NCBI RefSeq assembly: GCF_023703085.1
Contig: NZ_JAMQJY010000001.1
Span: forward strand, 2,542,001-2,606,000
Reading direction: 5' to 3'
DNA length: 64,000 bases
From: Alkalicoccobacillus plakortidis
Lineage (GTDB): Bacteria; Bacillota; Bacilli; Bacillales; Bacillaceae_D
This document shows, in pieces, positions 39,105 to 51,244 of the stretch (positions are counted from its first letter, which is position 1; every line of letters starts with the position of its first letter). Position numbers and translations under genes: made by a program. The notes beneath the pieces are model-generated. The model saw only the letters and a program-made list of their open reading frames with translations. It was not told where the DNA came from and made no database searches.

Positions 39105-40208
39105 TTACTGACCTCCAATAAGCTGACGTATTCTAGATTCCAACACCTGAAGATCATCGCCACTAAGAGGACGAGGATCAATATCAAAGAAGCCTTCCCG
39201 CACTCCGTAATCGCGTGTGTAGATCGCGATGTCTCCCTTGCGCAATTTCTCAGCAAGCTGCATGGCATTGACACCTGCCGCACCTTCATCTATCTTGATC
39301 CGTGCCCTAAAAATACGACGACCAGCTTCATCCTGGACAATGTCTACCGAGACACCCGCTAGTTCATTTAAAGCGAGAAGGATCTGTAACTCTTCCTTCT
39401 CCTGTGCGCTTGTATCCTGCTTTTCTCCAAATTCATCCAAGGCTTGAAGTAAGCCAAAGGTCGTTTCCTTGCCAACCTTCATGCTTCTACCAATACCTTT
39501 TAGCTGTACCTTTATCCAATCAATGTACTGCTTCTTCCCTGCAACCAAGCCCGAAGTCGGTCCTTCGATGGCTTTTGAACCACTATAGATCACAAGATCC
39601 GAGTAACGAACGTATTTTTGAAGATCCTCTTCTGCCGCCGCATCCACAATGAGCGGAATCCCGTTACGCTTTGCTACTTCCCACGCCTCTTCTACTGGAA
39701 TCATGTTCTTTTGCACAGCATGATGAGACTTCACGTACACAATGGCTACCGTCTTCTCTGAGATCGCTTCTTCAATGTGATTAGCTGTCCCCTCATTTGC
39801 ATAGCCTGCCTCAACTAACCTGCCACCACCTAAGTAGATCATCGTTTCAATAGGGGCGCCGTATTGCACATTGTGGCCTTTCAGCATCAGGATTTCGTTG
39901 TGTATCAGTGGCTCCTGATGAAGTCGTAAGCTTTTGCGAGTATCTCCCTTTGTAACAAGAGCCGCAATTGATAGGGCAATTCCACTGGATGCAGAGTTGA
40001 CCACTACCGCATCCTCTGAACCAACAATACCTGCAACATACTGTCCAGCCCTATCCACTAGATCCGCAATCTCTACATACTGCTGTCCACCCTGTGACAT
40101 CGCCTCCATCACCGTATCTGATGCCGTCGAGGTTCCTAGAATCGTCATTCGACCGCTTGCATTAATCACACGCTTCAACCCGTACTTAGCACTTAATGTA
40201 TTCGCCAC
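39105..40208 (-). CDS. dgaE: PLP-dependent ammonia lyase (DgaE/SelA-like)
   Basis: PLP enzyme of the SelA-like fold, 367 aa, related to DgaE (D-glucosaminate-6-phosphate ammonia lyase). The PLP lysine is in VIYSGSKAIEGPTSGLVAGKK. Other features are INASGRMTILGTST at the N-terminus and AAEEDLQKYVRYSDL before the Lys. GTG 40208 is the start with AGAGGGGG upstream; longer frames would enter the preceding gene, and its ORF overlaps the amidohydrolase stop by 23 bp. Product is a 2-keto-3-deoxy acid passed to the aldolase. Confidence 0.85.
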   Translation of the reverse strand: MANTLSAKYGLKRVINASGRMTILGTSTASDTVMEAMSQGGQQYVEIADLVDRAGQYVAGIVGSEDAVVVNSASSGIALSIAALVTKGDTRKSLRLHQEPLIHNEILMLKGHNVQYGAPIETMIYLGGGRLVEAGYANEGTANHIEEAISEKTVAIVYVKSHHAVQKNMIPVEEAWEVAKRNGIPLIVDAAAEEDLQKYVRYSDLVIYSGSKAIEGPTSGLVAGKKQYIDWIKVQLKGIGRSMKVGKETTFGLLQALDEFGEKQDTSAQEKEELQILLALNELAGVSVDIVQDEAGRRIFRARIKIDEGAAGVNAMQLAEKLRKGDIAIYTRDYGVREGFFDIDPRPLSGDDLQVLESRIRQLIGGQ

Positions 40209-41283
40209 GAGCAAATACCCCCTCTGCCATGATTGTTTTTGTTGAAACTCTCTCTTCTCCTTCAGAATCAACAAGTGTCACCTCTTGGTCCTGAACCGAG
40301 AATAATGTTAAGTTCGCTGGCTCTCCCACCTTCATGTGAGCAAGCTCCGGCATCCCGAGCCACCTAGCAGGATTTACAGTGACTCCATCAATGACCTCTT
40401 GAAGGGAATAACCGAGTGAAAGAAATTTCGTTAATAGATTCGCCATACTATATACAGGCCCATTAAGTCGATTGCCTCGATAGATATCCGTACTGATCGT
40501 ATCGAAATGTATCCCATGTGACTTAGCAGCCTCGGCTACCTTAAATGAAAAACTTGCTGTACCGTGCCCGACATCTAGCTGGACACCTCTTGCTATCGCG
40601 TCACGCAAAACAGAAAGCGGTTTCATATTATCGTTAAATAAATTATTTTTCTTACCGTTTAGATAATGGGTGATCACATCATTTGCTTCTAATAAGGGAA
40701 CGATCTCTTCTATGTCCGGAGGACCCGATCCGATATGTACCATCAAAGGTTTTCCTGTCTCTACAGAGAGTTCGCGTGCTACTCGTAACGGCTCTAGACC
40801 CGACTCACCAACCACAGACCTGCTGATACGTGCCTTTAATCCAGCAATCAAATCACCATGCGTGCTAATCGCATCCATCACAGCCTGACGATTAATCCAA
40901 GCTAAATTTGAAAGCTCATCCACACGCTCCAAGCCAATCCTCGAGATATTTAAAAAAGCAAACACATTGGTCTTGGCGTCTCTAGCACTCGCGAGTAATT
41001 CATCAATCCGGTCTGCACCCGTACTCCCCGCATCAACAATTGTTGTTACACCTTGCTTCACACCTATCTCATCAATCTCATCGCCATACGGCTCCAATTC
41101 AGGAAACGCATGAACATGTAAATCAATCCACCCACTGGATACATACATCCCCGTGCAGTCGATCACAGCTCCATCGCCTTGACCCGGCTCAGCGATCTCA
41201 ATAAGTGTTCCTAGATCGATCACCAAATCCATCGGTTCTCCAGTTAGCTTCATCACATTCCGTAACACGATCCGATCTTCCAT
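40186..41283 (-). CDS. Amidohydrolase/deacetylase (EF_0837-like)
   Basis: A 365-aa metal-dependent amidohydrolase. HVH metal motif GWIDLHVHAFPELEPYGDEID, later HIGSGP and TDIYRGN motifs. In Enterococcus and others this gene type leads a cluster with a DgaE-like lyase and DgaF-like aldolase, as here, and probably removes an acyl or amide group from an N-substituted sugar acid (inference) before deamination. ATG 41283 chosen with AAAGG upstream. First gene of the operon. Confidence 0.83.
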   Translation of the reverse strand: MEDRIVLRNVMKLTGEPMDLVIDLGTLIEIAEPGQGDGAVIDCTGMYVSSGWIDLHVHAFPELEPYGDEIDEIGVKQGVTTIVDAGSTGADRIDELLASARDAKTNVFAFLNISRIGLERVDELSNLAWINRQAVMDAISTHGDLIAGLKARISRSVVGESGLEPLRVARELSVETGKPLMVHIGSGPPDIEEIVPLLEANDVITHYLNGKKNNLFNDNMKPLSVLRDAIARGVQLDVGHGTASFSFKVAEAAKSHGIHFDTISTDIYRGNRLNGPVYSMANLLTKFLSLGYSLQEVIDGVTVNPARWLGMPELAHMKVGEPANLTLFSVQDQEVTLVDSEGEERVSTKTIMAEGVFARGEYIKC

Positions 41284-41374
41284 GGCCTCCACCTTTCTCG
41301 CTAAGCCATCTTACTCGCGTTTTAAAGGTTTAACATATCATGGTATGAATTTTCTGTAAACTAATGTAGTTGAT

Positions 41375-41403
41375 AAAAAAACACCGCAGCTAAGGCGGTG
41401 TTT
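41375..41403. terminator. Terminator between the galactan and sugar-acid operons
   Basis: AAAAAAACACCGC-agctaa-GGCGGTGTTT hairpin with T tails on both strands, lying just after the endo-galactanase stop. Confidence 0.85.
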
Positions 41404-41411
41404 CTAGATAT

Positions 41412-43636
<2,225 letters not shown>

Positions 43637-43686
43637 TCACTCTCCTCGTTTCTTTTTTGCGGTCGTTCTTACGAATTCACCCTAAT

Positions 43687-43700
43687 TATAAGCGCTTACA
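43687..43700. promoter_or_regulatory. CcpA cre site upstream of ganB
   Basis: TATAAGCGCTTACA is one base away from the symmetrical cre core TGTAAGCGCTTACA. Position 50 bp upstream of ganB predicts repression by preferred sugars. Confidence 0.78.
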
Positions 43701-43756
43701 TAATGCGAGTACGAAATTCTTCTAAGAATATATGATAATTTGAAACCTCTATGAGA

Positions 43757-43793
43757 AAGAACCCAGTCATTCCAAGGAATGCTACTGGGTTCT
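43757..43793 (-). terminator. Terminator of the beta-galactosidase gene
   Basis: AGAACCCAG ... CTGGGTTCT with an inner CATTCC/GGAATG stem, directly after the GH35 stop; T-rich on the minus strand. Confidence 0.82.
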
Positions 43794-43795
43794 GT

Positions 43796-45521
43796 TTAAC
43801 CTAGCTTAGGCTGATCGACTAACGTAATTTCATCTGCCGTCGTTCCCTCAAGCTCTAATATGGTGATCGTATTGTCTTTTTCCTTTAATAACGGCCCAGG
43901 TACGTATAAGGTCCGCTGTGGTCCCATGGCATTCCAGTAGCGACCTAAGTTAAACCCGTTAACAAATACATTCCCTTTTATAAAGCCTTCCGTGTCCACA
44001 AATGTATCGTGACATTCGCTAGCATCGAAGCTTCCCTGATAGAACTTAGGAAAACGCTCCTCCTTCCCTCCCGCATAATCACTAGGAAGGACATCTAGCT
44101 CAATCACATGCATCTTCCAATCAAACCAATATTGCTCCCCTAACCAAAGGTTACGAATGATCCCCTTCTTGTCTGTCAGATGCTTACCGTAATTGGCTCG
44201 CCCCATGTTCTCAACAAGGATCTCCAGTGTGTTCATTTCATTTGGGAAGTGTAGCTGAACGGTTTTTTCTTGATCGTTAATGTAGATCGTCTTCTCCAAG
44301 CTTCCCGTTTATATACACATAGGCACGGTCACGGATAGGCTCTGTATCTAACGTTAATTCCCCTTTTCGGTTCACTTCCGTTTGATATAAAATAAGCCCG
44401 TATGCTTGTCCTGCATCCTCCATGGATAGTGGAACCAAGTGTTCTTTCACAGAGCTTATGTCGTGTAAGGTATCGAATAAACTGACAGACTCCTGTAGTT
44501 TGACGGAACCATAAGTTTTTGTTGGAATCTCATTCTCGATGTCTTCCGGTACATCCACGTATTTACGTAAGACATCTTTCACATCTCTGTACTTCTGAGT
44601 GATGTCTCCGCTCTCCGTTAACAAGCTGTCATAGTCATAGCTTGTAATGGTTGGATAATACTCGTCATAGTGATTAGCACCATTCATAAAGCCAAAATTC
44701 GTGCCCCCGTGGAACATATAGACATTCAACGAGGCGTTGATTTTCATTAAGTCCTCAAACACATTCGCAGCATCTTTTGGATCTCTTGTATGATGCTCGC
44801 CTCCCCAATGATCAAACAAGCCGATCCAGAATTCAGCGACCATTTTCGGAGAGCCGGGCTTATACTGTTCTAACGTATGAAACGCTTCCTCTACCCGTGA
44901 ACCAAAATTCAGCGTCGTTGTTACAACTGGTAACGAGCCTTGTTCGATAAACACTGGCCCATCCGAAGTGAACAGAAACGTATCGATTCCATGCTTTTCG
45001 TATTGCCCTTTGAAAAATTCAAGGTACGCTTGATCGTTCCCATACGCACCATATTCATTTTCAATTTGCATCGCAATAACCGGTCCCCCGTACTTACTTA
45101 AATGCTTCTCAATCTTTGGAAGAAGTACGTTAAAGTACTCTTCAATATGACGTAAAAACGCTGGATGACTGGAGCGAAGCACCATATCTCCTTCTACTAA
45201 TAACCACGCAGGCAACCCACCCATCTCCCACTCCGCACAAATGTATGGAGAAGGCCTGACTATTACGTACAAATCTAGCTTCTGAGCCGTTTCAATAAAC
45301 GTCTCAAGATCTGCGAGACCCGAGAAATGAAACTCTCCCTTTTTAGGCTCATGAACATTCCAAGCAACATAGGTCTCCACTGTATTCAGACCAATTGCCT
45401 TCAGCTTGCGGAGGCGGTCCTCCCAGTACTCAGGCACCGTTCGAAAGTAATGAATGGCTCCAGACAACACCTGAAAAGGCTTGCCATCTAACATAAATTC
45501 TCCGTTTTGAGCTTGCAACAT
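43796..45521 (-). pseudogene. Beta-galactosidase, GH35 (one-base frameshift)
   Basis: GH35 beta-galactosidase, cytoplasmic as no signal peptide is seen, probably acting on galacto-oligosaccharides released by the neighbouring galactanase. N-terminus LSGAIHYFRTVPEYWEDRL, TYVAWNVHEPKKGEF, acid/base in AMQIENEYGAYG and nucleophile in VAEFWIGLFDHWGG are typical. At 44298-44299 CCAAGC is read for CCAGC; fixing it joins YINGKLE to KTIYINDQEKTVQL, giving 574 aa. The C-terminal part contains the usual beta-sandwich domains. Confidence 0.9.
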
Positions 45522-45565
45522 AATAATAACCTCCTACGATCACTGACTAAGTGGATACAGCTAAT

Positions 45566-45579
45566 ATTAACCGCTTTCA
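45566..45579. promoter_or_regulatory. Probable cre site in front of the GH35 gene
   Basis: ATTAACCGCTTTCA (TGAAAGCGGTTAAT on the other strand) resembles the cre consensus with mismatches in the outer half. It lies about 50 bp upstream of the GH35 start, in agreement with the cre of ganB. Confidence 0.5.
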
Positions 45580-45660
45580 TTTTATTATAGTATGAATATT
45601 TTCCATAGTTATATGAAAATATGAAAGCAATGATCGTAATCGCGGATCAACCTAAGAAGA

Positions 45661-45801
45661 CTACCCCTCACTCGGCAGTCTTCCTGATTGATGCTGATAG
45701 CTTTGGCGATAGACCTTCGGTGTCATCCCTTCAATTTTCTTAAAGGTCGCAACAAAGTTACTGACATCATTAAAGCCCACAAGGAAGGCTATGTTTTTAA
45801 C
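45661..45801 (-). pseudogene. AraC-family regulator, C-terminal remnant
   Basis: Only the second helix-turn-helix of an AraC regulator remains: VKNIAFLVGFNDVSNFVATF then KKIEGMTPKVYRQSYQHQ and a stop. The upstream two thirds are missing, because homology stops at about 45801, exactly where the AT-rich island begins. It lies upstream of the GH35 gene and is the likely former regulator of the galactan genes, cut by insertion or deletion. Confidence 0.85.
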
Positions 45802-45874
45802 GAGACAACTGCATACGCCCAATCTGGCCAGAATACCAGATTTTCTTAATTTCTTAACTTTTATTTTACAGTAA

Positions 45875-47683
45875 TTATTTATTTTTTAAAATCTTATCCG
45901 TTATAAAATTTGTTATTTCAACTAAAAATAATTCGAATTTGTTCTTAGTATCGTTAATATTCGGTATCAGTGGAATCGCACCAATTCCGGGTAATATAGT
46001 TGAACTTTCTTGAAAGTTAATAAATTCGTTTCCTGGATATAAAACATAGGAGCCTAATGATTTATCTATAGCATCTTTGTAGGCGTGCATTTTTACTAGA
46101 TCATCTTTTTTGCTTGTTTTAGTATCTAATTCATGATATTGATTTAATTTTTCGATCCTATATTTCGCATCAAAATGTATATAATAACCATTTTCTCTTC
46201 TAGTACTATCTGAAATAAATATTGTAAAATCAGGTCTTAGTTTTATCGAATATGACTTACCTAAAGTTGTTTGCTTACTAAATTCTTTATTATAGTATAA
46301 ATTAACTTTTATTTTATTTCTTTGGTATACAAGACAACTATTAGTACCCTTTTTTAAATTAAAATTAATACTTCCATTCTCCTGATACCATACATTGCTT
46401 TCTTTATTTTCTGTTCCAAAAATATTCCCTAAAGAGTTCCTAATTATAAAGAAACACCAAATTTCATAAAGTTCATATATAGGTTTAACGTATACGTCAC
46501 TGGTAATTGCCTCGATTGGATTCCAAGATAATGAAAGCCCACTTTGAAGTCTTAAATCCAACAATAATAAATCTTGATATCCCACTCTATTTTGTAATAC
46601 TTGTGAATTTGAAGGAAAATATTTAAGCTTACTTACCTTCCTAAAAATATTATTGTTTAAATAGTCTTCTAAAATCGTAAGCCAACTATTTGTTTCACTA
46701 ATATAAATCTTATAAAGTTTATTTTTACTACTTTTTTTAATAACCAGACGTATCTGACGAACTAGATTATTCACCAGATAGTGTGTTTCTTCTAAGAAAT
46801 TTTTAACGTATCTGTTTTCTACTGTGTCAATTGATTCCTTACTCTGATCAGAAATTATTTTTTGGGGTGTATATCCCCTAAACTTCTTGTTAAGTGTTCC
46901 TCCTACTTGCAAATCCAACACATAAGATTTACTAGTAATACTAGAATAGTCAGAAATATGACCAAACCCAATTGGTTCTAAAATAGATTCCTTATCTATA
47001 TTAGAGTGAATATTATTAAGGATTATATCAATAGCTAAAGGTAACTCTTTCATTATACTTCTTAATTGTATTACTTTACTAAAAATTATCGAATTTGAAT
47101 TATCGTTTAATACCTTCGTACTTGTTAACCCGCTAAATTGCATTATTAAATTGCTAGATTCTTCAGCTATATTATTTAATAATTCACTGTATGAATTTTC
47201 ATAATTTACTTTCTTAGCCGCTACTTCACATAAAAAAGAGTGTCTATTATTTATTGATAAATCTAAGGTACCAACAAAATTTTTAGTATGGAGTTCCCCT
47301 AAAACTTCAATAAATTCTTGCTCATTGATTCTTATTTTTCTCCAAATGTTACTTGGGAACAGTTTAATAAAATGATTTACATAGCTATTAGCAAAAGGAC
47401 TAGAGAAGTCGCTTTCTTCTAAATGTTTTTTTGGAAGTAATATCTTTAATAAATAGGAGGACTCTTCTCTTAGTAATAATGAATGAAACATATTTAGTTT
47501 GGGAATATTATATCCTAATGTCGGAAATTCTTCCTCTTTATTTTCCGCCGATAAATAACCAAAAACATTTGGTTTCGAATCCTCTAATTGAATAATAGAA
47601 CCTTTTTCTCCTGTTATCATCTGAATTTCTAATTGTATGTTAGTATCTTCCCATTTAATAACAAATTGATTTAAAGCCAACAT
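45875..47683 (-). CDS. McrC/DUF2357-like restriction nuclease subunit
   Basis: A 602-aa protein related to McrC/DUF2357 restriction subunits. The C-terminal part has a PD-(D/E)xK nuclease pattern: LRPDFTIFISDS (the Asp) followed by YYIHFDAKYRIEKL (the E/D-x-K pair). The N-terminal half is a long mixed alpha/beta region with no named domain. The McrB-like AAA+ gene lies 10 bp upstream, as in mcrBC, LlaJI and BsuMI systems, so the two should form the cleaving complex. Very AT-rich codon use sets it apart from flanking genes. Confidence 0.82.
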   Translation of the reverse strand: MLALNQFVIKWEDTNIQLEIQMITGEKGSIIQLEDSKPNVFGYLSAENKEEEFPTLGYNIPKLNMFHSLLLREESSYLLKILLPKKHLEESDFSSPFANSYVNHFIKLFPSNIWRKIRINEQEFIEVLGELHTKNFVGTLDLSINNRHSFLCEVAAKKVNYENSYSELLNNIAEESSNLIMQFSGLTSTKVLNDNSNSIIFSKVIQLRSIMKELPLAIDIILNNIHSNIDKESILEPIGFGHISDYSSITSKSYVLDLQVGGTLNKKFRGYTPQKIISDQSKESIDTVENRYVKNFLEETHYLVNNLVRQIRLVIKKSSKNKLYKIYISETNSWLTILEDYLNNNIFRKVSKLKYFPSNSQVLQNRVGYQDLLLLDLRLQSGLSLSWNPIEAITSDVYVKPIYELYEIWCFFIIRNSLGNIFGTENKESNVWYQENGSINFNLKKGTNSCLVYQRNKIKVNLYYNKEFSKQTTLGKSYSIKLRPDFTIFISDSTRRENGYYIHFDAKYRIEKLNQYHELDTKTSKKDDLVKMHAYKDAIDKSLGSYVLYPGNEFINFQESSTILPGIGAIPLIPNINDTKNKFELFLVEITNFITDKILKNK

Positions 47684-47693
47684 AATTAAGCCC

Positions 47694-49178
47694 CTAACTA
47701 ATAAAGGAAGTATAGCCTATATTATTTAATGAAGACCTCATTCTCTCTAATTTTGCAATACTTCTAGGTAAATCAAGATTATTTCTAATTAGTAATGTAT
47801 CAGTATTAGTATTATATTCTTCGGATGATTCTTTAACTGTTAAGCTAGACTCTAAATCCTCAAAAGTCTCTTTTTTTAGAAATTTAATTAACATTTCTAA
47901 TACATCACTTAACTGTCTGCGATTGCCATGCAATTTGGGTAAAACCTTTTGTAGAAGAACATTATCCATATAATCAATCCAATCACTATTTGATTGATTA
48001 TATAATGTTGCGAAGTAAAGATACTCTATAGTTTCTTTAAAGGTTCTATATCCAAAATCAAAGTTCACAATCTTTAATATACTATACATTCCGGAAAGGA
48101 GTATCTCCATTTCTCTTTTTGCTAAGTTAAATCCATCTCGATCTCCCCATTTACTTTCTAGATTTTCCAATAAGTTATTTCCTTGATATTCAATTTCTCT
48201 ATACTCTATGGAAGATTTAAAATGATTAAGGAGTGTGTCTCTATTATATATGACGTCCTCCTCGCCTGGTTTCTGATTAAAGTAGTTCGAAGGATGTTCT
48301 GTCTCTAATTCTATAATATGCGCACGGTCTAATACTTTTGGAGAGAACATATAGGTAGTTTCATCTACATTTACTGTACCAACAATGAATATATTGGGTG
48401 GAAGTGTAATACTTTTATTATCATCCATGAGCAGTTTTGCACTATCTAATATCTTTTCATCTACATTCTCAGACATTTGAAGTGTCTCTAATATAATAGG
48501 TAGATCTGCAAGTTCTATTAAACTAATGCCCTCAGTTTCAGAAGTACTCCGTGCAGCTTCCATCGCTGATAAAAATGAGCTAAAGTATCTTTCTACATGA
48601 GATAAATTCATTTCATCTAAAATTATAAAATGCGGGAGATACTTATTTGTTGGATGTAAAGCCCGCAGAAGTAGTTCTAACATAGGGGTCATTACATAAA
48701 TTGTTTTCCCTTCAGGACCAAAAGGATTAATATAACCAATTAAACTCCTTGTATCAGTCCAGTCTGCGCCTACTGGAATCAGCGCATGTCTTTTTTCAAC
48801 AGGTATTCTTACAGCTGTTCCTAAATTTATCTTCGTGTATCCATCATCATTAATATGATTCCAGAATACCGGATTAATGCAAATGATTTGAGCACTCATT
48901 TCTATTTGAATCTCAAATTCTTTATCATTAATGTGAGCTATAAACACATTTGAATCAATACAGAGTTCTCTAATTTCCTCTTCTGTCTTACTTACTATCC
49001 CTCCCTGTTTATTTATATCTATTTGCACCCATGTGTTTACTTTGTAGCTCTTTTTTTCTAAATTTTCTGCTAACCTAAGTGCTAACCGTGTTTTTCCTGT
49101 TCCTGAATTACCTGAAAGAACAACAAATGGTTTTGCCAATAAAGATACTATATAATTATCTAAAATTCTCTTTTCCAT
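47694..49178 (-). CDS. McrB-like AAA+ NTPase (restriction motor)
   Basis: A 494-aa McrB-type AAA+ protein, the NTP-driven motor that moves along DNA and activates the nuclease subunit. Walker A LSGNSGTGKTRLAL starts near residue 21; Walker B is FIILDEMNLSHVERYF, followed by IFIVGTVNVDETTYMFSPK (sensor-1/McrB signature) and VLDRAHIIEL. Because Walker A is so close to the N-terminus, there is no room for the N-terminal DNA-recognition domain found in E. coli McrB. It is flanked by a winged-helix-like gene (16 bp upstream) and the McrC-like gene (10 bp downstream). Confidence 0.88.
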   Translation of the reverse strand: MEKRILDNYIVSLLAKPFVVLSGNSGTGKTRLALRLAENLEKKSYKVNTWVQIDINKQGGIVSKTEEEIRELCIDSNVFIAHINDKEFEIQIEMSAQIICINPVFWNHINDDGYTKINLGTAVRIPVEKRHALIPVGADWTDTRSLIGYINPFGPEGKTIYVMTPMLELLLRALHPTNKYLPHFIILDEMNLSHVERYFSSFLSAMEAARSTSETEGISLIELADLPIILETLQMSENVDEKILDSAKLLMDDNKSITLPPNIFIVGTVNVDETTYMFSPKVLDRAHIIELETEHPSNYFNQKPGEEDVIYNRDTLLNHFKSSIEYREIEYQGNNLLENLESKWGDRDGFNLAKREMEILLSGMYSILKIVNFDFGYRTFKETIEYLYFATLYNQSNSDWIDYMDNVLLQKVLPKLHGNRRQLSDVLEMLIKFLKKETFEDLESSLTVKESSEEYNTNTDTLLIRNNLDLPRSIAKLERMRSSLNNIGYTSFIS

Positions 49179-49193
49179 TAATCATTGTTCTCC

Positions 49194-49892
49194 TTATTTA
49201 TATGTTGGTACTAAAGGATTCAGTGTACTCAACATATCTACATATTCTTCATGTTGCATTCTCTCATTTTCTTCTGGTAATTTATTTATTATATAGCAAT
49301 TTTTTATTAATTGATCTAATGAATACCTTGAAGTGATTCTATATGTGTCTTTTTCGGAGGTCGCTTCTATAACTTGAGCCTCAACCATCCTATGGAAAAA
49401 GACGTTCACAATTTGACGTTGGTTATCTTGCTTTATTTGCGATAATCTAAATTGCGGTATATTTTTCACGTTATTTTTAGTGATTTGCCCTCCATTTTGT
49501 TTTACTACCATTAAGACTTCATAGAAAGGATGTACTAACTTTCCACCAATTAACTGGTTTAGATTCAATAAATATAATAATAAATACTCACTTCCTAAGA
49601 TCTTACTCTCTAGAAACGACTTTGCTATTCGAGATAATTCATAACTTTCACCTATTTTGGAGCGAAAAACGCCTAACTCTCTCCCCAATGTATATGCGCT
49701 TGACCACTGTTTCTTAGTTCCAATATATTTTTGATGCCCACCCTCAACGTACCTGTCCAACATCTTACCAAACCCTAATATCATTTCTTCTTGAGTTTTA
49801 AATTGATTTGCTGTTTGAGTGTATACCCTGAGTAATGCTCTAAACTCTCTCTTTCTCCAGATATCAAAATATAAGCTCTTATTATCTTTCAT
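49194..49892 (-). CDS. Winged-helix-like protein of the restriction operon
   Basis: A 232-aa protein that I do not recognise as a named family. It is mainly helical and basic, with repeated patterns that look like winged helices: LLYLLNLNQLIGGKLVHPFYEVL..NGGQITK and IVNVFFHRMVEAQVIEAT..DTYRITSRY. In the BsuMI system a third restriction gene (YdiR) precedes the McrB-like and McrC-like genes, and this one holds the same place. Given the short McrB-like partner, DNA target recognition is a reasonable guess. Confidence 0.7.
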   Translation of the reverse strand: MKDNKSLYFDIWRKREFRALLRVYTQTANQFKTQEEMILGFGKMLDRYVEGGHQKYIGTKKQWSSAYTLGRELGVFRSKIGESYELSRIAKSFLESKILGSEYLLLYLLNLNQLIGGKLVHPFYEVLMVVKQNGGQITKNNVKNIPQFRLSQIKQDNQRQIVNVFFHRMVEAQVIEATSEKDTYRITSRYSLDQLIKNCYIINKLPEENERMQHEEYVDMLSTLNPLVPTYK

Positions 49893-50142
49893 CTAGAAAT
49901 CCTCCCTCAATCTTTCTATATGTCAAATAAAATAGTAACAAAATAAGTAAATAAAAACTATTAGTGCAATCCCAGAAATCAACTTTATTTTTATATTTAT
50001 TGCTCTTTCCTTATTTAAACTGTTGTTAATTAATAATTATTTCATTCCTCTTTCTATACTTCTCACTTCACTTTTAGTCTAGTCTATTATGTTTTTAGCT
50101 CACAAAGAAGCCCTGTTTTCAATGGGATCAAATTCCCTTATA

Positions 50143-50743
<601 letters not shown>

Positions 50744-50937
50744 GTTATCACTCCTTAATAGTCGTTTTAAATTATAATTACTCTATTAAAATTTTATCGG
50801 CATATAAGTAGTTATTTTCAAATAGTATTATTAGTGATTACATAATAAGAATTCTTCAGAAACTTTAATTCCATTTTCCATGCAAATCAAATAGTGGTTC
50901 GTATAAGCGTGAGACGCTACACAAACCACTCATTAAG

Positions 50938-51132
50938 TTAATCACTATAGTTACATGAATGCATTAAGGCCTTCTTTGGAGTAGTGTCTAGTAATTTATT
51001 TGATACAAATTCATCATCAAGTTCTTCTTTATACAGAATCATTTTTTCTTCCTCTACTTGCTCTTCATCAATAAATATATTGAATTGTAATGCCATTAAA
51101 ATTGCAAAGTGTTCAACATTGTAGTAATACAT
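50938..51132 (-). CDS. Small protein between methylase and restriction genes
   Basis: A 64-aa acidic ORF (MYYYNVEHFAILMALQFNIF then a DEEQVEEEKMILYKEELDDEF stretch) with AAGGTGG upstream of the ATG. No homology recognised. Size, charge and location between modification and restriction genes would fit a control or inhibitor protein, but there is no HTH, so this is a guess. Confidence 0.45.
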   Translation of the reverse strand: MYYYNVEHFAILMALQFNIFIDEEQVEEEKMILYKEELDDEFVSNKLLDTTPKKALMHSCNYSD

Positions 51133-51244
51133 TGATTTATCCACCTTTTAAATTATTCGTTCAAGAAGTTATTAAACCTAATAATGCTTCCGCACTGTCA
51201 TATCGTTATAAAATTAAGAGAAACGGTAGAAAGGAATGATTTTT

